Shown in pieces: positions 15,258-26,054 of a DNA stretch of 64,000 nt; the stretch's first letter is position 1; every line of letters starts with the position of its first letter. The translations under genes were made by a program, and so were the position numbers. The notes beneath the pieces were generated by a model. The model worked only from the letters and a program-made list of their open reading frames with translations. It was not told the DNA's origin and searched no databases. The stretch comes from MFD04580-c1 sp963702995. GTDB lineage: Bacteria > Planctomycetota > Phycisphaerae > Tepidisphaerales > Tepidisphaeraceae. The stretch is taken from assembly GCA_963702995.1 (NCBI GenBank), contig OY969783.1, positions 1,984,001-2,048,000 on the forward strand. Reading direction: 5' to 3'.

Positions 15258-15950
15258 ATGGCACGAAAACCGCGAGTTGCACCGGGCGGACAGGTGTACC
15301 ATGTGGTTAATCGGTCCGCGTCGCACTTCATGATGCTGCGGACGGACAAGGATTTTCAGGCGATGACGAAGGTTATCGTCGAAGCAGCCCAGCGAAATCG
15401 GACGCGGCTGCTTTCGTGGTGCCTGATGGGCAATCATTGGCACTTCGTCGTCTGGCCGCGAGACGACGGCGAACTGACTGCGTTCTTCCGTTGGATGACG
15501 CATACCCATGCGATGCGATGGCGGGTCGCCCACCGCACGGTCGGCAAGGGGCCGCTCTATCAGGGACGGTTCAAGAGTTTTCCGATCCAGCGAGACGACC
15601 ATTTTCTGCGTGTCTGCCGATACGTCGAGCGCAATGCAAAGTCGGCCGGCCTGGTCGAACGTGCCGAGGACTGGCGTTGGAGCAGCCTTTGGGCGCGGGG
15701 CCACGTTGACGATGAGGCCCGAGCGGCGCTGAGCGACTGGCCGGTCGTTCGTCCGAAGGACTGGATCGACCGAGTGAACGAGGCGTTGACGCCGAAGGAA
15801 CTTGAGCGGCTGCACGTCAGCCGGGACCGCGGCCGGCCCTACGGTGACGAGGCATGGGCCGCACGGACGGTGGCGGCATTGGGGCTCGAACATACGGTAC
15901 GAAGGGAGGGCCGCCCGCCGCGGGGGGCCAGAACGATGGCGGGCGGATAA
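15258..15950 (+). CDS. REP-associated tyrosine transposase (RAYT, Y1_Tnp / IS200-like)
   Basis: Length is 230 aa and apparently intact. His60 and His62 in LSWCLMGNHWHFVVW form the HUH metal site, and Tyr122 in LRVCRYVERNAKSAGLV is the likely catalytic tyrosine; YQGRFKSF and the WRWSSLW segment are also RAYT hallmarks. RAYTs are single-copy host-maintained relatives of IS200/IS605 transposases that cut and move REP hairpins. Here REP halves flank the gene, and the 3' REP holds a group II intron. It is the only complete RAYT in the window and is the likely source of the two mini-RAYT elements. Confidence 0.93.
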   Translation: MARKPRVAPGGQVYHVVNRSASHFMMLRTDKDFQAMTKVIVEAAQRNRTRLLSWCLMGNHWHFVVWPRDDGELTAFFRWMTHTHAMRWRVAHRTVGKGPLYQGRFKSFPIQRDDHFLRVCRYVERNAKSAGLVERAEDWRWSSLWARGHVDDEARAALSDWPVVRPKDWIDRVNEALTPKELERLHVSRDRGRPYGDEAWAARTVAALGLEHTVRREGRPPRGARTMAGG

Positions 15951-15962
15951 ACTAGCTGCGTC

Positions 15963-16682
<720 letters not shown>

Positions 16683-16686
<4 letters not shown>

Positions 16687-17260
16687 CCCGTTCCATTCCC
16701 CGTTCCATTCCCCCGTTCCATTCCCGCCCCCGCGTCGGCGGCCGCCTGAAGGATCGCGGGGATCTCGTGGTCCGTCAGCCCGGGGATGACCGGCGCCACC
16801 ATCACGCCGACCGGGACGCCGGCCGCCTTAAGGGCCGCGACCGCCTCCAGCCGCCGCCGGGGCGAGCTGGTCCGCGGCTCCATCTTCCGCGCCAGATCAG
16901 GGTCGAGCGTGGTCACCGAGAGCATGACCACCGTCCCGCTGAACGCCGTGAACTGCTTGAGCAGGTCGATGTCGCGCGTCACGAGGTGGTTCTTGGTGAT
17001 GAGCCCGGCCGGGTTGCGAAACTCCAGCAGCACTTCGAGGCATTGGCGGGTGATTCGGAACTGCTTCTCCGCCGGCTGATAGCAATCCGTCACCCCGCTG
17101 ATGGCGATCGAGACGGGCTTGTACTTCGGCGACTCCAGCTCCCGCCGCAGCAGCCGCGGCGCGTCGAGCTTGACCATGATCTGCGTCTCAAAGTCCAGCC
17201 CGGCCGAGAAGCCCAGGTATTCGTGCGTCGGCCGGGCGTAGCAGTAATTTCCGAGACAGA
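16683..17260 (-). pseudogene. Radical SAM protein fragment (PA0069/Rv2578c-like), truncated at both ends
   Basis: The frame reads NYCYARPTHEYLGFSAGLDF, then SIAISGVTDCYQPAEKQFRI, TRQCLEVLLEF, LITKNHLVTRDIDLL and GVMVAPVIPGLTDHEIP. These are signature stretches of the SplB-related radical SAM family that normally runs to about 350 aa. The CxxxCxxC cluster upstream is broken (only C-x2-C-x4-C readable near 17265), and the C-terminal third is replaced by REP sequence next to the group II intron. Not expected to be functional. Confidence 0.8.
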
Positions 17261-17610
17261 GTGCGCACCGCTTTGGCTCTACTGGCCCGCACTTTCGACG
17301 TGGTCGTGCGGTTCGAGCAGGCAGGCATCACGGGGTCCATCCGGTACGTCGGACCGAAGCCGCCCCCGGACCCCGTGACCGCTGCGGAAAAGCGGCGGGC
17401 TTATGAACGGGATTGGTACCGGCGGAACCCTAGAAGATCAGAGCAAAACGGCAACGCTAGAAGCAGTACCATCTAGACTACCAACGACGATACCGAGCGT
17501 CACAGGCTCAGAAAGTACCAACGGAGGCCCTTATTCCCCTACGCAAGAGGGGCGGGCAAGATCAGGCTTAGCACGACTCAGATCGTACCAGTAGGCGGAT
17601 CGATCTATGA
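17261..17610. other. Unassigned stretch with one short open frame
   Basis: The plus-strand frame 17261-17476 encodes VVRFEQAGITGSIRYVGPKP, then VTAAEKRRAYERDWYRRNPR, which looks protein-like but matches nothing recognised and has no ribosome site. It is probably part of a gene truncated at the radical SAM junction. The remainder up to 17610 shows nothing. Confidence 0.35.
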
Positions 17611-19227
17611 TCATTTGGACTGATCGCAGGTGAGCGTGGAGCTAGAATTAGTTATTCTGCTACCGGGGATCGATACAATGTTCTCCCACTTTAAGGTCTG
17701 CCCCGGTTGAATAATTTGAGCCGTTAGCTCCGGGGTCCACACCTTGTCATTCTGTTCGATACGTGGGGTCCAAACCACATTTGTAAGAGCGAACGCTGAA
17801 GTATTGGTCAGCGTAATATCGTCGTTAAAGGTTCCCCAATGAATCTGCCAAGACCACTTTGTTGTCACCAAGTCGTTGAACTTCGCTGTCCGGTTCCGCC
17901 GCAGATCGGACAAGTCTGGATCAACCTTGGCTAGTGGAATTTCCGTCATCCCCTGACTGATGGCCTGCTTGAGCCAATCAAACGCATGGTCGTAATCTTC
18001 GATCCGACTGCACAGGCAGGCGTACTGGTAACTAAACTTTGGCGTGTTTTGTCGGAGCTTGAGAACATCATTGGCGACGGCCATAGCCTCATTCAGTCGA
18101 TTATCCGCCATGTACGCCCAAGCCCGGTACTCACGGATTTCGCCGCCTTCGTCTTTCTCGTCATACGTTTTTACAACATCCCAAACACTCACTGCATAAC
18201 GTGAAAGTTCGGTTGAACCGAGCGGAGACACTCCTGCGTTGATTTCCCGACTTCTAGCCTCTGTTGCCATCAAGGCTCCAAAAGCTAGGCAAATTCCCCG
18301 GTAGTCGTCGTAAATCGGTCCTTCTGGAATTAGGGATGCAGCATCGACAGAATCCTTCGCATACCAAAGGATATCAGATGCCTTCATCGTCTTGTCTTGG
18401 CAGGCATTAAGATTGCGAAAATTGCGAACAAACGGGTCCCGTGGCCGCAATTTAATCTTTGCCTCAGCGATGCGGTGCAGTTGACCAATATCCGCTCTTG
18501 AAATCATCTCCTGAATCTTCTTCGCCTCAGCCACGTCATTTTCAAAGCCCGCCTCACCACGTCGCCATCCGTGCTTCTGCGACAATTCCAAGGACACGTT
18601 TTGCGCCCGGCCCAAACTGGTCATAATCCGATCCGTAACTTGTTGGGCAGCTTGCGCCACCGCCTGCTGCTTAGCTCCCTCCCTTTCCTTTCCCTTGTCG
18701 TACTGGTCCACGAACAAGTTCACAAGGCCGACGACGAGCGCAGCCCCCGCAGCATCCCCCGACTCCATTCCCGCACCATTGCGGGCAAGATCGTAGGTAG
18801 CCGCTCCGCTAAAACCGGCTTTGAACCCTGAACCGAAACGATCTTTGCCAGCCTGTTCAACGGCTTGGGCTTCAATCTTGCCAATGCTGGCAAGAAAGTT
18901 CGTGTAGGCGTCGAGCGATAGGATGTAGTCGCCGTACAAGTTGGAAAGGTCCCGCCCCAAGTTGTGGTCGTTGATATACTGCTGGAAGCGCTGTGCCGAA
19001 AATCGAGCGTCGGCAACTGCCGCAGCAAATTGCTTAGGGTCCTGTACGTCCGAAGGCCACTGTTCGTACATTCCCTCTAGAAGACGGAGTAGAAACAGCC
19101 GCTCATCGACGTTCTTGGCTACTTCGACTTTAACCGGCTCGGCAAAAGCCTGAGCAACAAACGGAAGGGATTGTGCGAAGGAGAGTGCAAGAAATGCGAC
19201 GGCCAATACGGTTGCCTTGCGAGACAT
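17611..19227 (-). CDS. Secreted TPR-containing protein, unknown function
   Basis: Length is 538 aa from an ATG at 19225-19227 with GGAGG 5 nt upstream. The signal peptide is MSRKATVLAVAFLALSFAQS. The middle is helical (DQYDKGKEREGAKQQAVAQA; KKIQEMISRADIGQLHRIAE). The C-terminal half has TPR-like pairs (AWAYMADNRLNEAMAVANDV; YACLCSRIEDYDHAFDWLKQ), and the end is beta-rich. Codon use is clearly more AT-rich than the flanking housekeeping genes, suggesting recent acquisition. It sits directly next to the ISL3 element. Role unknown. Confidence 0.75.
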   Translation of the reverse strand: MSRKATVLAVAFLALSFAQSLPFVAQAFAEPVKVEVAKNVDERLFLLRLLEGMYEQWPSDVQDPKQFAAAVADARFSAQRFQQYINDHNLGRDLSNLYGDYILSLDAYTNFLASIGKIEAQAVEQAGKDRFGSGFKAGFSGAATYDLARNGAGMESGDAAGAALVVGLVNLFVDQYDKGKEREGAKQQAVAQAAQQVTDRIMTSLGRAQNVSLELSQKHGWRRGEAGFENDVAEAKKIQEMISRADIGQLHRIAEAKIKLRPRDPFVRNFRNLNACQDKTMKASDILWYAKDSVDAASLIPEGPIYDDYRGICLAFGALMATEARSREINAGVSPLGSTELSRYAVSVWDVVKTYDEKDEGGEIREYRAWAYMADNRLNEAMAVANDVLKLRQNTPKFSYQYACLCSRIEDYDHAFDWLKQAISQGMTEIPLAKVDPDLSDLRRNRTAKFNDLVTTKWSWQIHWGTFNDDITLTNTSAFALTNVVWTPRIEQNDKVWTPELTAQIIQPGQTLKWENIVSIPGSRITNSSSTLTCDQSK

Positions 19228-19381
19228 GACGTCCTCCCGACGCTTGACGCCGCTGCACTTTTGGTCACTGGTACAAACCCGCCATCGCCAGATGACGGCC
19301 ATCGACGGGGAGGAGCCAGAACGACAACTTCTCCAGTGCGGAGCTTGTAATCTATCCGCCACGACAGTCCGGCACAATGCA

Positions 19382-20752
19382 GGCTCTCCGCCAAACCCGC
19401 TGATCCTTGTGTAGGCCTCACCCGAACGCATGCAGCACACGAAGCCGGAAGTGGGTGAAGTTGCTCATCCCGCACGCCCGCCACAGGATCGCCCGCAGGC
19501 CTCGGTTAAACCCCTCCGTGCGGCCGTTGCTCGAACGGGCGACAAAGTAGTTGGTGATCCCGCCCATCCAGTTCTCCACCATCCGGTAGAACGGCTCCAA
19601 CGCCTTGAGCCCCATCCGCCGACCCCGCTCGCACCAGGCCTGCAACCAGACGGCCGCCGTCTCCGGCCGCCGCACCCGGCCGTCCTCGAAGATCTCCCGC
19701 AACGCCTCCCGGTGCCGGTAGAGCTTGTCGAGCTCAGGGAAACGCAGCTTCAGCCGATCCAGTTCCTTCCGCTGTTCCGGCCGCAGGTTCTCCTGGTTGG
19801 TCAGCCAGAGCCAGCGGCTCCCTTTGAGCTCTTTAGCCTGCTCCGCGGGCAGGGACCGCTGGATCTCCCGCCGCGCGTCGTTGAGCCGGTCCTGGAAGTT
19901 CTTCATCACGTGGAAGCGGTCGATCGTCACCCGCACGGCCTCGCCGAACACCTCCCGCGCCCCCTGGGCGTAAGCCTCCCACATGTCGCAGGTGACCTCT
20001 TGCAGCTCCGCCAGCAAGCCCGACGCCTTACCCCGCTCCAGCCACGCGACGACGGCCGCCTTCTCCCGCGACTCCAGCACGTCCAGCACGCGGCCGTTGG
20101 TGTGGTCGATCAGGACGCAGCAGAATTGGCGGTGCCTTTTTTTAAAGACAGCTCGTCGATCCCCAGCGACCGCACCGGCTGAAGGGCGGCCGCCGGAGGG
20201 CGTGTCCGCAGGCGTTGCAGATGGTCGTAGTACCACCGCTCGGCCGTCTTCTCCGGCACGCCGAAGAACCGTGCGGCCGTGGCCAGGTCGCCGTGGGTCG
20301 CGAGGTCTGTGAGGCGGGAGAGGAATCGCTCGGTCGCGTGGGCCCCTTCGGCCAACGCCGGGTGACGCGGGGTGAAGAACTTGCCGCAGCGGCCGCAATG
20401 GAACTGCCAGCCGCGGACGATCAGCTCGGTCCGCCAGCCGCCCAGCGGCAGGTCCAGCACGTGCCGGTCATAGCAGGCATGCCGGTCCCCGGTGGCGCAG
20501 CGGCAGTCAGGGCAAACGCCCAGCAGGTCCGTTGGAACGACCGTCAGCGTTCGCGTTTTGGTCGAGCGATCTTCCGTCGCCTCGACCACCTCGAAGCCCT
20601 CAAGATCCAGCAGCCCCGTGAGCGTCCTCAACCTTTCGTCCAACCCGAGTGTCGCGTCCATGCGAAGTCCTCCGTGATTTCAAGAGCCGTTTTTCCATCA
20701 CCACAACATATGGTGGATGATACCCAAGCGTCAGCCGTTTTGGCGGAGAGCC
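19382..20752 (-). mobile_element. ISL3-like insertion sequence
   Basis: Terminal inverted repeats start GGCTCTCCGCCAAA at both ends: 19382 on the plus strand, and on the minus strand from 20752. The similarity extends through GCTGA and CTTG. Total length is 1371 bp with one transposase. The flanking octamers (ACAATGCA and CAAAAGTC) do not match, so the expected 8-bp duplication is absent and the two flanks may have been rearranged. Partial and miniature relatives are at 46442 and 48902. Confidence 0.85.
19418..20661 (-). CDS. ISL3-family transposase read through a -1 frameshift
   Basis: The first frame (20661-20110) starts MDATLGLDERLRTLTGLLDL and carries the zinc-binding CPDCRCATGDRHACYD and CGRCGKFF, then SLGIDELSLKK. 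The second frame (to 19418) continues with RHRQFCCVLIDHTNGRVLDV, VTCDMWEAYAQGAREVFGEA, VTIDRFHVMKNFQDRLNDAR and ARSSNGRTEGFNRGLRAILW, the DDE transposase core. The frames meet exactly at a run of seven A (20143-20137), where a -1 slip gives a continuous ISL3 protein of about 410 aa. Programmed slippage and a simple mutation are both possible. Confidence 0.85.
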
Positions 20753-20753
20753 C

Positions 20754-21077
20754 AAAAGTCCGTCATCTACAAATGCAAATCTGGATGATCTTACTGGCGC
20801 CATCAGACGGCAGAGTGGCTACTCTTTCTATTTACGGGTCGTTTACGATAGAATAGAAGGATGCAATAGGTTCTTCTACACCCGGTGGGAAACTATTCCC
20901 GACTACCATTATGCGCGATACCACTGGGATTATGAACTTCCGACGGGCAACGCGTACACTAAACATTGGGGTGGTCAAGCGAGCACTACTGGCGAATTCT
21001 CGTCTCCGCCACTACAGCTGATTGCGTCGGAAGCTGCGAAGCTGATCGACGATGTAAAGAAAGGCTACAAACCATGA
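20754..21077 (+). pseudogene. C-terminal remnant of an unknown protein, cut by the ISL3 element
   Basis: The frame is open and coding-like from the IS edge to a TGA at 21075-21077: LDDLTGAIRRQSGYSFYLRV, then VYDRIEGCNRFFYTRWETIP, LPTGNAYTKHWGGQ, AAKLIDDVKKGYKP. No start codon is available. It may be the end of an RHS/toxin-type or other surface protein; no family recognised. Its stop overlaps the ATG of the lipoprotein (ATGA), indicating that the two were translationally coupled. Confidence 0.55.
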
Positions 21078-21721
21078 ATTTGCGTACAGGGTCACAAAAG
21101 GAACCGAAAGTCTCTTCGTTTCTAATCAGTTGGTTCGTTTGTCTGCTCGCTTTGACCTCGGCTTGCTCTCGACCGCAAACATCTAAGATAGACGTCGCAA
21201 AGCAAGCGATTGGTCACATTAAGGAGGAGTATTCTCTCGATTCAGTGGCTAAAGTTGACGCCCCATTTCAAGATTATATGAAGTCATCATGTGTCAAGGA
21301 GTTGACGTATCTGAATGCTAATCCAGATCTGAGCGATCCGCGGCCGTTCGCGGCGTTCATTGCACCCCTTCCGGACAGGAGGCTCGTACTTCAAGTTATG
21401 TGGACGGGGGATGGAACAAGTGTTCTAGGGGTGGTCCTTGAAGTGAATGAGAAGAAGATCGGAACTTACGAAATTTGGCAGATTCCAACTGGAAAGGATC
21501 TGGATCTGGCACTCTCATCCCCTGTGCATATAAACTTTGCGTCCGTATCCATAGGCGGTGACAGTAGCTCGTCCACTCGGCCGACTGACATTCGCCTCGC
21601 ATCAAGCGACGCGGACGGAATGTTAAAAGTTAAGCTTCTTCGCAGAGATCGGACTAGTTCTGTTGCGACCGATGTGTTTGTCGTCCGCCCCGGGGTCGAA
21701 AAAGGGGACAGTCTCAAATAG
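21074..21721 (+). CDS. Predicted lipoprotein, unknown function
   Basis: Length is 215 aa from the ATG at 21074. The N-terminus MNLRTGSQKEPKVSSFLISW followed by FVCLLALTSAC carries a lipobox (LTSAC). The body (VAKQAIGHIKEEYSLDSVAK; MWTGDGTSVLGVVLEV; DLALSSPVHINFASVSIGGD) has no known domain. It is coupled by a 4-bp ATGA overlap to the remnant upstream, like an immunity gene behind a toxin, but this is inference only. AT-richer than neighbours. A REP begins 56 bp after its stop. Confidence 0.65.
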   Translation: MNLRTGSQKEPKVSSFLISWFVCLLALTSACSRPQTSKIDVAKQAIGHIKEEYSLDSVAKVDAPFQDYMKSSCVKELTYLNANPDLSDPRPFAAFIAPLPDRRLVLQVMWTGDGTSVLGVVLEVNEKKIGTYEIWQIPTGKDLDLALSSPVHINFASVSIGGDSSSSTRPTDIRLASSDADGMLKVKLLRRDRTSSVATDVFVVRPGVEKGDSLK

Positions 21722-21771
21722 TCGGATCGCCGCCAAGTCGCCGATTCCATCCAGGGGACGTGGAAGGACGT

Positions 21772-21811
21772 GGAACGGGGACGCAGCTAGTTTTAGGATT
21801 CTAGCTATGTC
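21772..21811. repeat. REP interrupted by intron copy 2
   Basis: GGGGACGCAGCTAG (21777-21790), short loop, then CTAGCTATGTC ending at 21811. The rest of the arm (CGCGTTTCA) resumes at 22536 after the intron, matching the REP variant with CGCG seen at 46928 and 47871. Confidence 0.8.
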
Positions 21812-22535
<724 letters not shown>

Positions 22536-22712
22536 CGCGTTTCACATCTCAACACCACCGGCAAGCAGACAGTGAGCTTCTCCTCGAACAACTCGGCCAG
22601 CGAGATCGCCTATTCGATGCTGGTGCAGCCGACCGACGGCCGCATCGTGCTGGCCGGGCTGTCGGACGTGAGCGTGGCGGTGGCGCGGCTCTCCGGGCCG
22701 TCGGTGGACAAA
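22536..22712 (+). pseudogene. Fragment of a delta-60-repeat surface protein
   Basis: Encodes LNTTGKQTVSFSSNNSASEI, AYSMLVQPTDGRIVLAGLSD, then VAVARLSG. This is one delta-60 repeat (D/N-x-x-G-x-x-T/V-x-F, A-x-x-L/M-x-x-Q-x-D-G-x-I-V-x-A-G, A-x-A-R-L). The 5' end stops at the intron/REP and the 3' end at the ketosynthase gene. Confidence 0.65.
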
Positions 22713-22747
22713 AGAACTGGGATGGCTCGAAATCTCTCTGCCGGAAG

Positions 22748-24013
22748 TCACAGCGTTTCAAGCCCCACCACACCCAGCGCGCCGCCAAACCCGGCGGCAA
22801 TGGCGACACTTCGTCGGACGTTGCGATGCGTCGGTGCCGGGCGAAGGCTCACGTTGCAAACTGGCATCGGCGATCGTGTCTGCACGTTGGGCAGAACGAT
22901 CCCTTCGGCATGGCTATGGGCATTCAGTACGACCGACAGCAGGCCCGACGCGCCCAGGCTGTGCCCCAGCGCGCCCTTGTGTGAATAGAGCGAAGGGGGG
23001 TCGCCGCCGCTCGCCGGCCGCTCGCCGCACACGCTTTCGATCACGCGAAGTTCCATCTCGTCGTTCAGGGTCGTGCCGGTTCCGTGCGCGTGGATCAGGT
23101 CCACCGGCCGGCCCGCCAGAACGTCCTTAAGAAGCCGGCGCAGGGCCTCGCTATTGGGGTCGGGCGTTGTCAAGTGCGTCGCGTCGCCGGCGAAGGCGCA
23201 GCGATCGATCCGGACCGGCCGCCGGAGGGTTTCCCGCTGCTCGCCATTGGCGGCCGCCTGCTGGCCCGGCTCCCACCCTTCGATGAGAACGGCGGCGGCC
23301 GCCTCGCTGATGAGGAAGCCGCGCCGCCCGGTGTCGAACGGGCGACAGCCGTACCCCGCCGGCGGGAGTACGCCGAGGCGCTCGAAGTTCCCGACGAACA
23401 GCGGGTGCAGGGAAGACTCGGCCGCCACCACGAGGGCTCGGCGCGCCTCGCCGCACCGGATGAGCTGCGTCGCCCGGATCAACGCATGTAGCCCGCTGGC
23501 GCAGGCGGCCGAAAGCGTCAGCCGCGGGCCGCGGAAGCCATATCGAGAAGCGAGGGAGGTGAGCAGCGACAGGCCCCATCCGCCCCCGGGTGCGACGCCC
23601 GACGGCTCGGCCGGGAAGTGCCCGGCGGCCGCTACCCGGTCAGCGGGAGCAGGCTGGAGCCACCAATCGGCCGGGCCCTTGCTGGTGCCGATGACGATCG
23701 CGGTTTCGGCGTCGTCGTCGCCGCGGGGCACGGACGCCATCGCGTCATCCGCCGCCCCGGTTGCGAGCTGGAGGACGCGCGGGACTCCCGCGGCCGGTGG
23801 TTCGCCGACGCGGCCGTGATCGAGAGTGAAATCGCCCAGGAGGAGCCGCTTCCAGGTTTGCGCCAATGAGTTGCCCAGCGGCGTGCGGAGCCCGACCGCG
23901 ACGATGACCGGGACCGGGCTCTGTTCCGAACCACCGTGTTGGATGCGGCCTCGGGCCAATGGTACGGGTTCGGCGGTCTTCACGTGAACAGGTCGGTTGG
24001 ACAGGCGGGTCAT
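22748..24013 (-). CDS. Beta-ketoacyl-ACP synthase (FabF-like ketosynthase)
   Basis: Length is 421 aa. The condensing-enzyme triad is intact: Cys in LTLSAACASGLHALI, His in IHAHGTGTTLNDEMEL and His in HKGALGHSLGASGLLS; the C-terminal glycine loop AAGFGGALGVVGLE is also present. The N-terminus has an unusual extension before VIVAVGLRTPLGNSLAQTWK. The protein would extend acyl chains on ACP. It follows bioB on the same strand after a repeat-filled gap of about 220 bp, so a link to pimeloyl/biotin or other fatty acid supply is possible but unproven. No other PKS or FAS genes are nearby. Confidence 0.9.
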   Translation of the reverse strand: MTRLSNRPVHVKTAEPVPLARGRIQHGGSEQSPVPVIVAVGLRTPLGNSLAQTWKRLLLGDFTLDHGRVGEPPAAGVPRVLQLATGAADDAMASVPRGDDDAETAIVIGTSKGPADWWLQPAPADRVAAAGHFPAEPSGVAPGGGWGLSLLTSLASRYGFRGPRLTLSAACASGLHALIRATQLIRCGEARRALVVAAESSLHPLFVGNFERLGVLPPAGYGCRPFDTGRRGFLISEAAAAVLIEGWEPGQQAAANGEQRETLRRPVRIDRCAFAGDATHLTTPDPNSEALRRLLKDVLAGRPVDLIHAHGTGTTLNDEMELRVIESVCGERPASGGDPPSLYSHKGALGHSLGASGLLSVVLNAHSHAEGIVLPNVQTRSPMPVCNVSLRPAPTHRNVRRSVAIAAGFGGALGVVGLETL

Positions 24014-24054
24014 GGGTGCCTGAATGACTATGTATCGTTAGGCGATAATCTGAT

Positions 24055-24194
24055 CCCCTCTCCCCCGGTAGTCCGAGAGGGCAAGGGTGAGGGGGGCCGT
24101 CGGAAGACGGACGCGCTCTGAACACGAGAGATCCCCAAGAATTCGAAGACCCCCTCGCCCTAACCCTCTCCCCCGGAATACCGGGGGCGAGGGG
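24055..24194. repeat. Pair of inverted GAGGG-type dispersed repeats
   Basis: Copy 1 (24055-24096: CCCCTCTCCCCCGGTAGTCC, then GAGAGGGCAAGGGTGAGGG) and copy 2 (24150-24194, running the other way: CCCCCTCGCCCTAACCCTCT) are inverted relatives, and each has internal dyad symmetry. This family, with its CCCTAACCCTCTCCC core, is common in intergenic DNA of GC-rich bacteria. It lies between bioB and the ketosynthase and could form a transcript-terminating stem. Confidence 0.65.
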
Positions 24195-24233
24195 AGTTGG
24201 AAGACGTTTTCGACGGCGGGAATCCACGCGCAG

Positions 24234-25366
24234 TTATTGGGAGAGCCCCGCGGCCGCGACGCCCGGAGCGGCCGCCGAGAGTTCACGCTCGTACAGGATC
24301 GGGATGTTGTGCCGGCCCGTATGAGAGACGCGGCTGAGCTTGGGGTCGGGCGAGGACGGCTCGACACCGCCGCCATCGTAGGCACGCCAGGAGAGGCCCA
24401 GGTCGCGGACCATCTGGTGGTCCATTTCGGGCTTGCGGCCGTAGGTGGTCAGGTAGTTGCCGATCATCGTGCTGTCGGCCCCGGCGAAGAAGATCCAGCT
24501 CTGCAAATCGCGCAGCACTTTCTCCCGGCCGCCGGCCACCTTCAGCTCGGCGTGGGGCAGCACAAAGCGGCAGATGCTGACGATCTTCAGGCACTCCATG
24601 GGCGCGAGCATCGGCTGGTTCTCCAGCGGCGTCCCGCCGATGGCGTTGAGGAAGTTGATCGGCATGACGTCCACGCCCACTTCGCGGAGGGTGAACATCA
24701 TGTCGAGGCGGTCTTCCCATTCCTCGCCCATTCCGAAGATGCCGCCGCTGCACAGGGACAGACCGGCCGCCTTGGCGACGCGGAGGGTGTTCATCCGCTC
24801 GCTGAATGGATGCGTGGAGACGATATTCGGGTAGTGCCGCTCGCTGGTTTCGATGTTGTGGTTGATGCGGCGGATTCCGCAGTCGTAGAGGAACCGGGCG
24901 GTTTCGGGCGTCAAGGCGCCCAGCGTGGCGCAGGCGCGGGTCTTCCCCTCCTTGGCGATGCGCATCATGATCGGCTTGAGCCACCCTTCCAGTTCAATGC
25001 GGGTGGGCCCACGGCCGCTGTTGACGATGCCGAAGCTGTCCGCCCCGACCTCGGCCGCGTGCCAGGCGCTGTCCAGCACCTGCTCGTCGGTGAGCGAGCT
25101 GGTCTCCTTCGCCGGCCCGTCGTGATGGGCCGACTGGCGCAGAACTTGCAGTCTTCGCCGCACCCGCCGACCTTGGCGGCGACGATGGCGCAGAACTTAA
25201 CGTCCCGCCCCATGAAGCGGATGCGAATCTTGTTCGCCCAGTAGAACAGGTCGTAAAGGTCGTCGGGGCTGGCGCCGCCGACGGTGGTGAGGTAAGCGGC
25301 GTCGTCGCGGCTCAGCAGTTCGCCACCCAACACTTTGCCGGCCAGGCCGGCAATCCGTTCGTGCAC
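24234..25366 (-). CDS. bioB: Biotin synthase (BioB), with an apparent one-base frameshift
   Basis: The N-terminal frame (25366 to ~25140) starts MHERIAGLAGKVLGGELLSR and contains VGGCGEDCKFCA, the CxxxCxxC site for the radical-SAM 4Fe-4S cluster. The second frame (to 24234) continues QSAHHDGPAKETSSLTDEQV, then IVNSGRGPTRIE, HNIETSERHYPNIVSTHPFS, CSGGIFGMGEEWEDR and INFLNAIGGTPLENQPML, all BioB hallmarks. Inserting one C near 25137 (GCC CAG TCG) restores a ~375 aa protein. BioB inserts sulfur into dethiobiotin. The rest is so well conserved that a sequencing error is at least as likely as gene death. Confidence 0.92.
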
Positions 25367-25624
25367 AGAAACCTCCTTGCGGCCGGCGAACCCGCCCGGC
25401 CAGGGACAGTCGATACGGCGGGAGTATCTGAAAAGACGGGCTTCGGGTAAAGGCCGGGGCCGCGATCGTCGCTGTACCGCGCTCGAAACAGAACCACCTT
25501 CCTCGTCAGCCCGCTACGAGCGGCTGGGGCCAAGGTCGAACGCGTGGTTCCTATCCCCGCGCTACGTCTCGGACAGATGCGACGCGGCTCCGCTCCGCTT
25601 GCAACCTCGCTACAATTGGCTGGC

Positions 25625-25900
25625 ATGGGCAAAGCCTTAAAAGGTTCAAGCCGGCCGCTCGTCGAAGGCTGGCGGACGATCCCCATATTGGCCACGAGCC
25701 GGTGTGGGATATCGCGCGGCTGTTCCCAGACCAGGGTTCTTGTGAGTGAGGCCGACTACCTCGCGCTGAACGGCAATCAACTGGTTAAATTTACCGATGG
25801 CCATATCGAGTTGTTGCCGACGCCGACAACGGCGCATCAGCGGATGGTGCTGTTCCTGGTCACCGCCCTCATCGCCTTTGCCGCGGCGCGGGGAGCGTGA
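25625..25900 (+). pseudogene. N-terminal part of a Uma2-family (restriction endonuclease-like) protein
   Basis: VSEADYLALNGNQLVKFTDG, HIELLPTPTTAHQRMVLFLV and ALIAFAAARGA correspond to the N-terminal region of Uma2/DUF820 proteins (Y-L-A-L, L-x-D-G-x-I-E-x-x-P-x-P, H-Q). The frame then stops and the PD-(D/E)xK core is not readable, so it is a decayed fragment. Confidence 0.6.
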
Positions 25901-26054
25901 AGCTCTCTCCCCGTCGAAGGACGTCGCGGCCGCTGCCGCCGGACAGGATGACGAGTACATGCGCCGACCTAAGAACGACAGGAGGATCGCGCCCAGGCGT
26001 CGTTTTTTCAGGGTCATCCTTTGACCACACACCCGTTTCCTCAGAGGCGTACTT

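Noticed and set aside
22748..24013. Polyketide or aryl polyene cluster
   Set aside because: Only one ketosynthase is present, with no partner domains or tailoring genes nearby.
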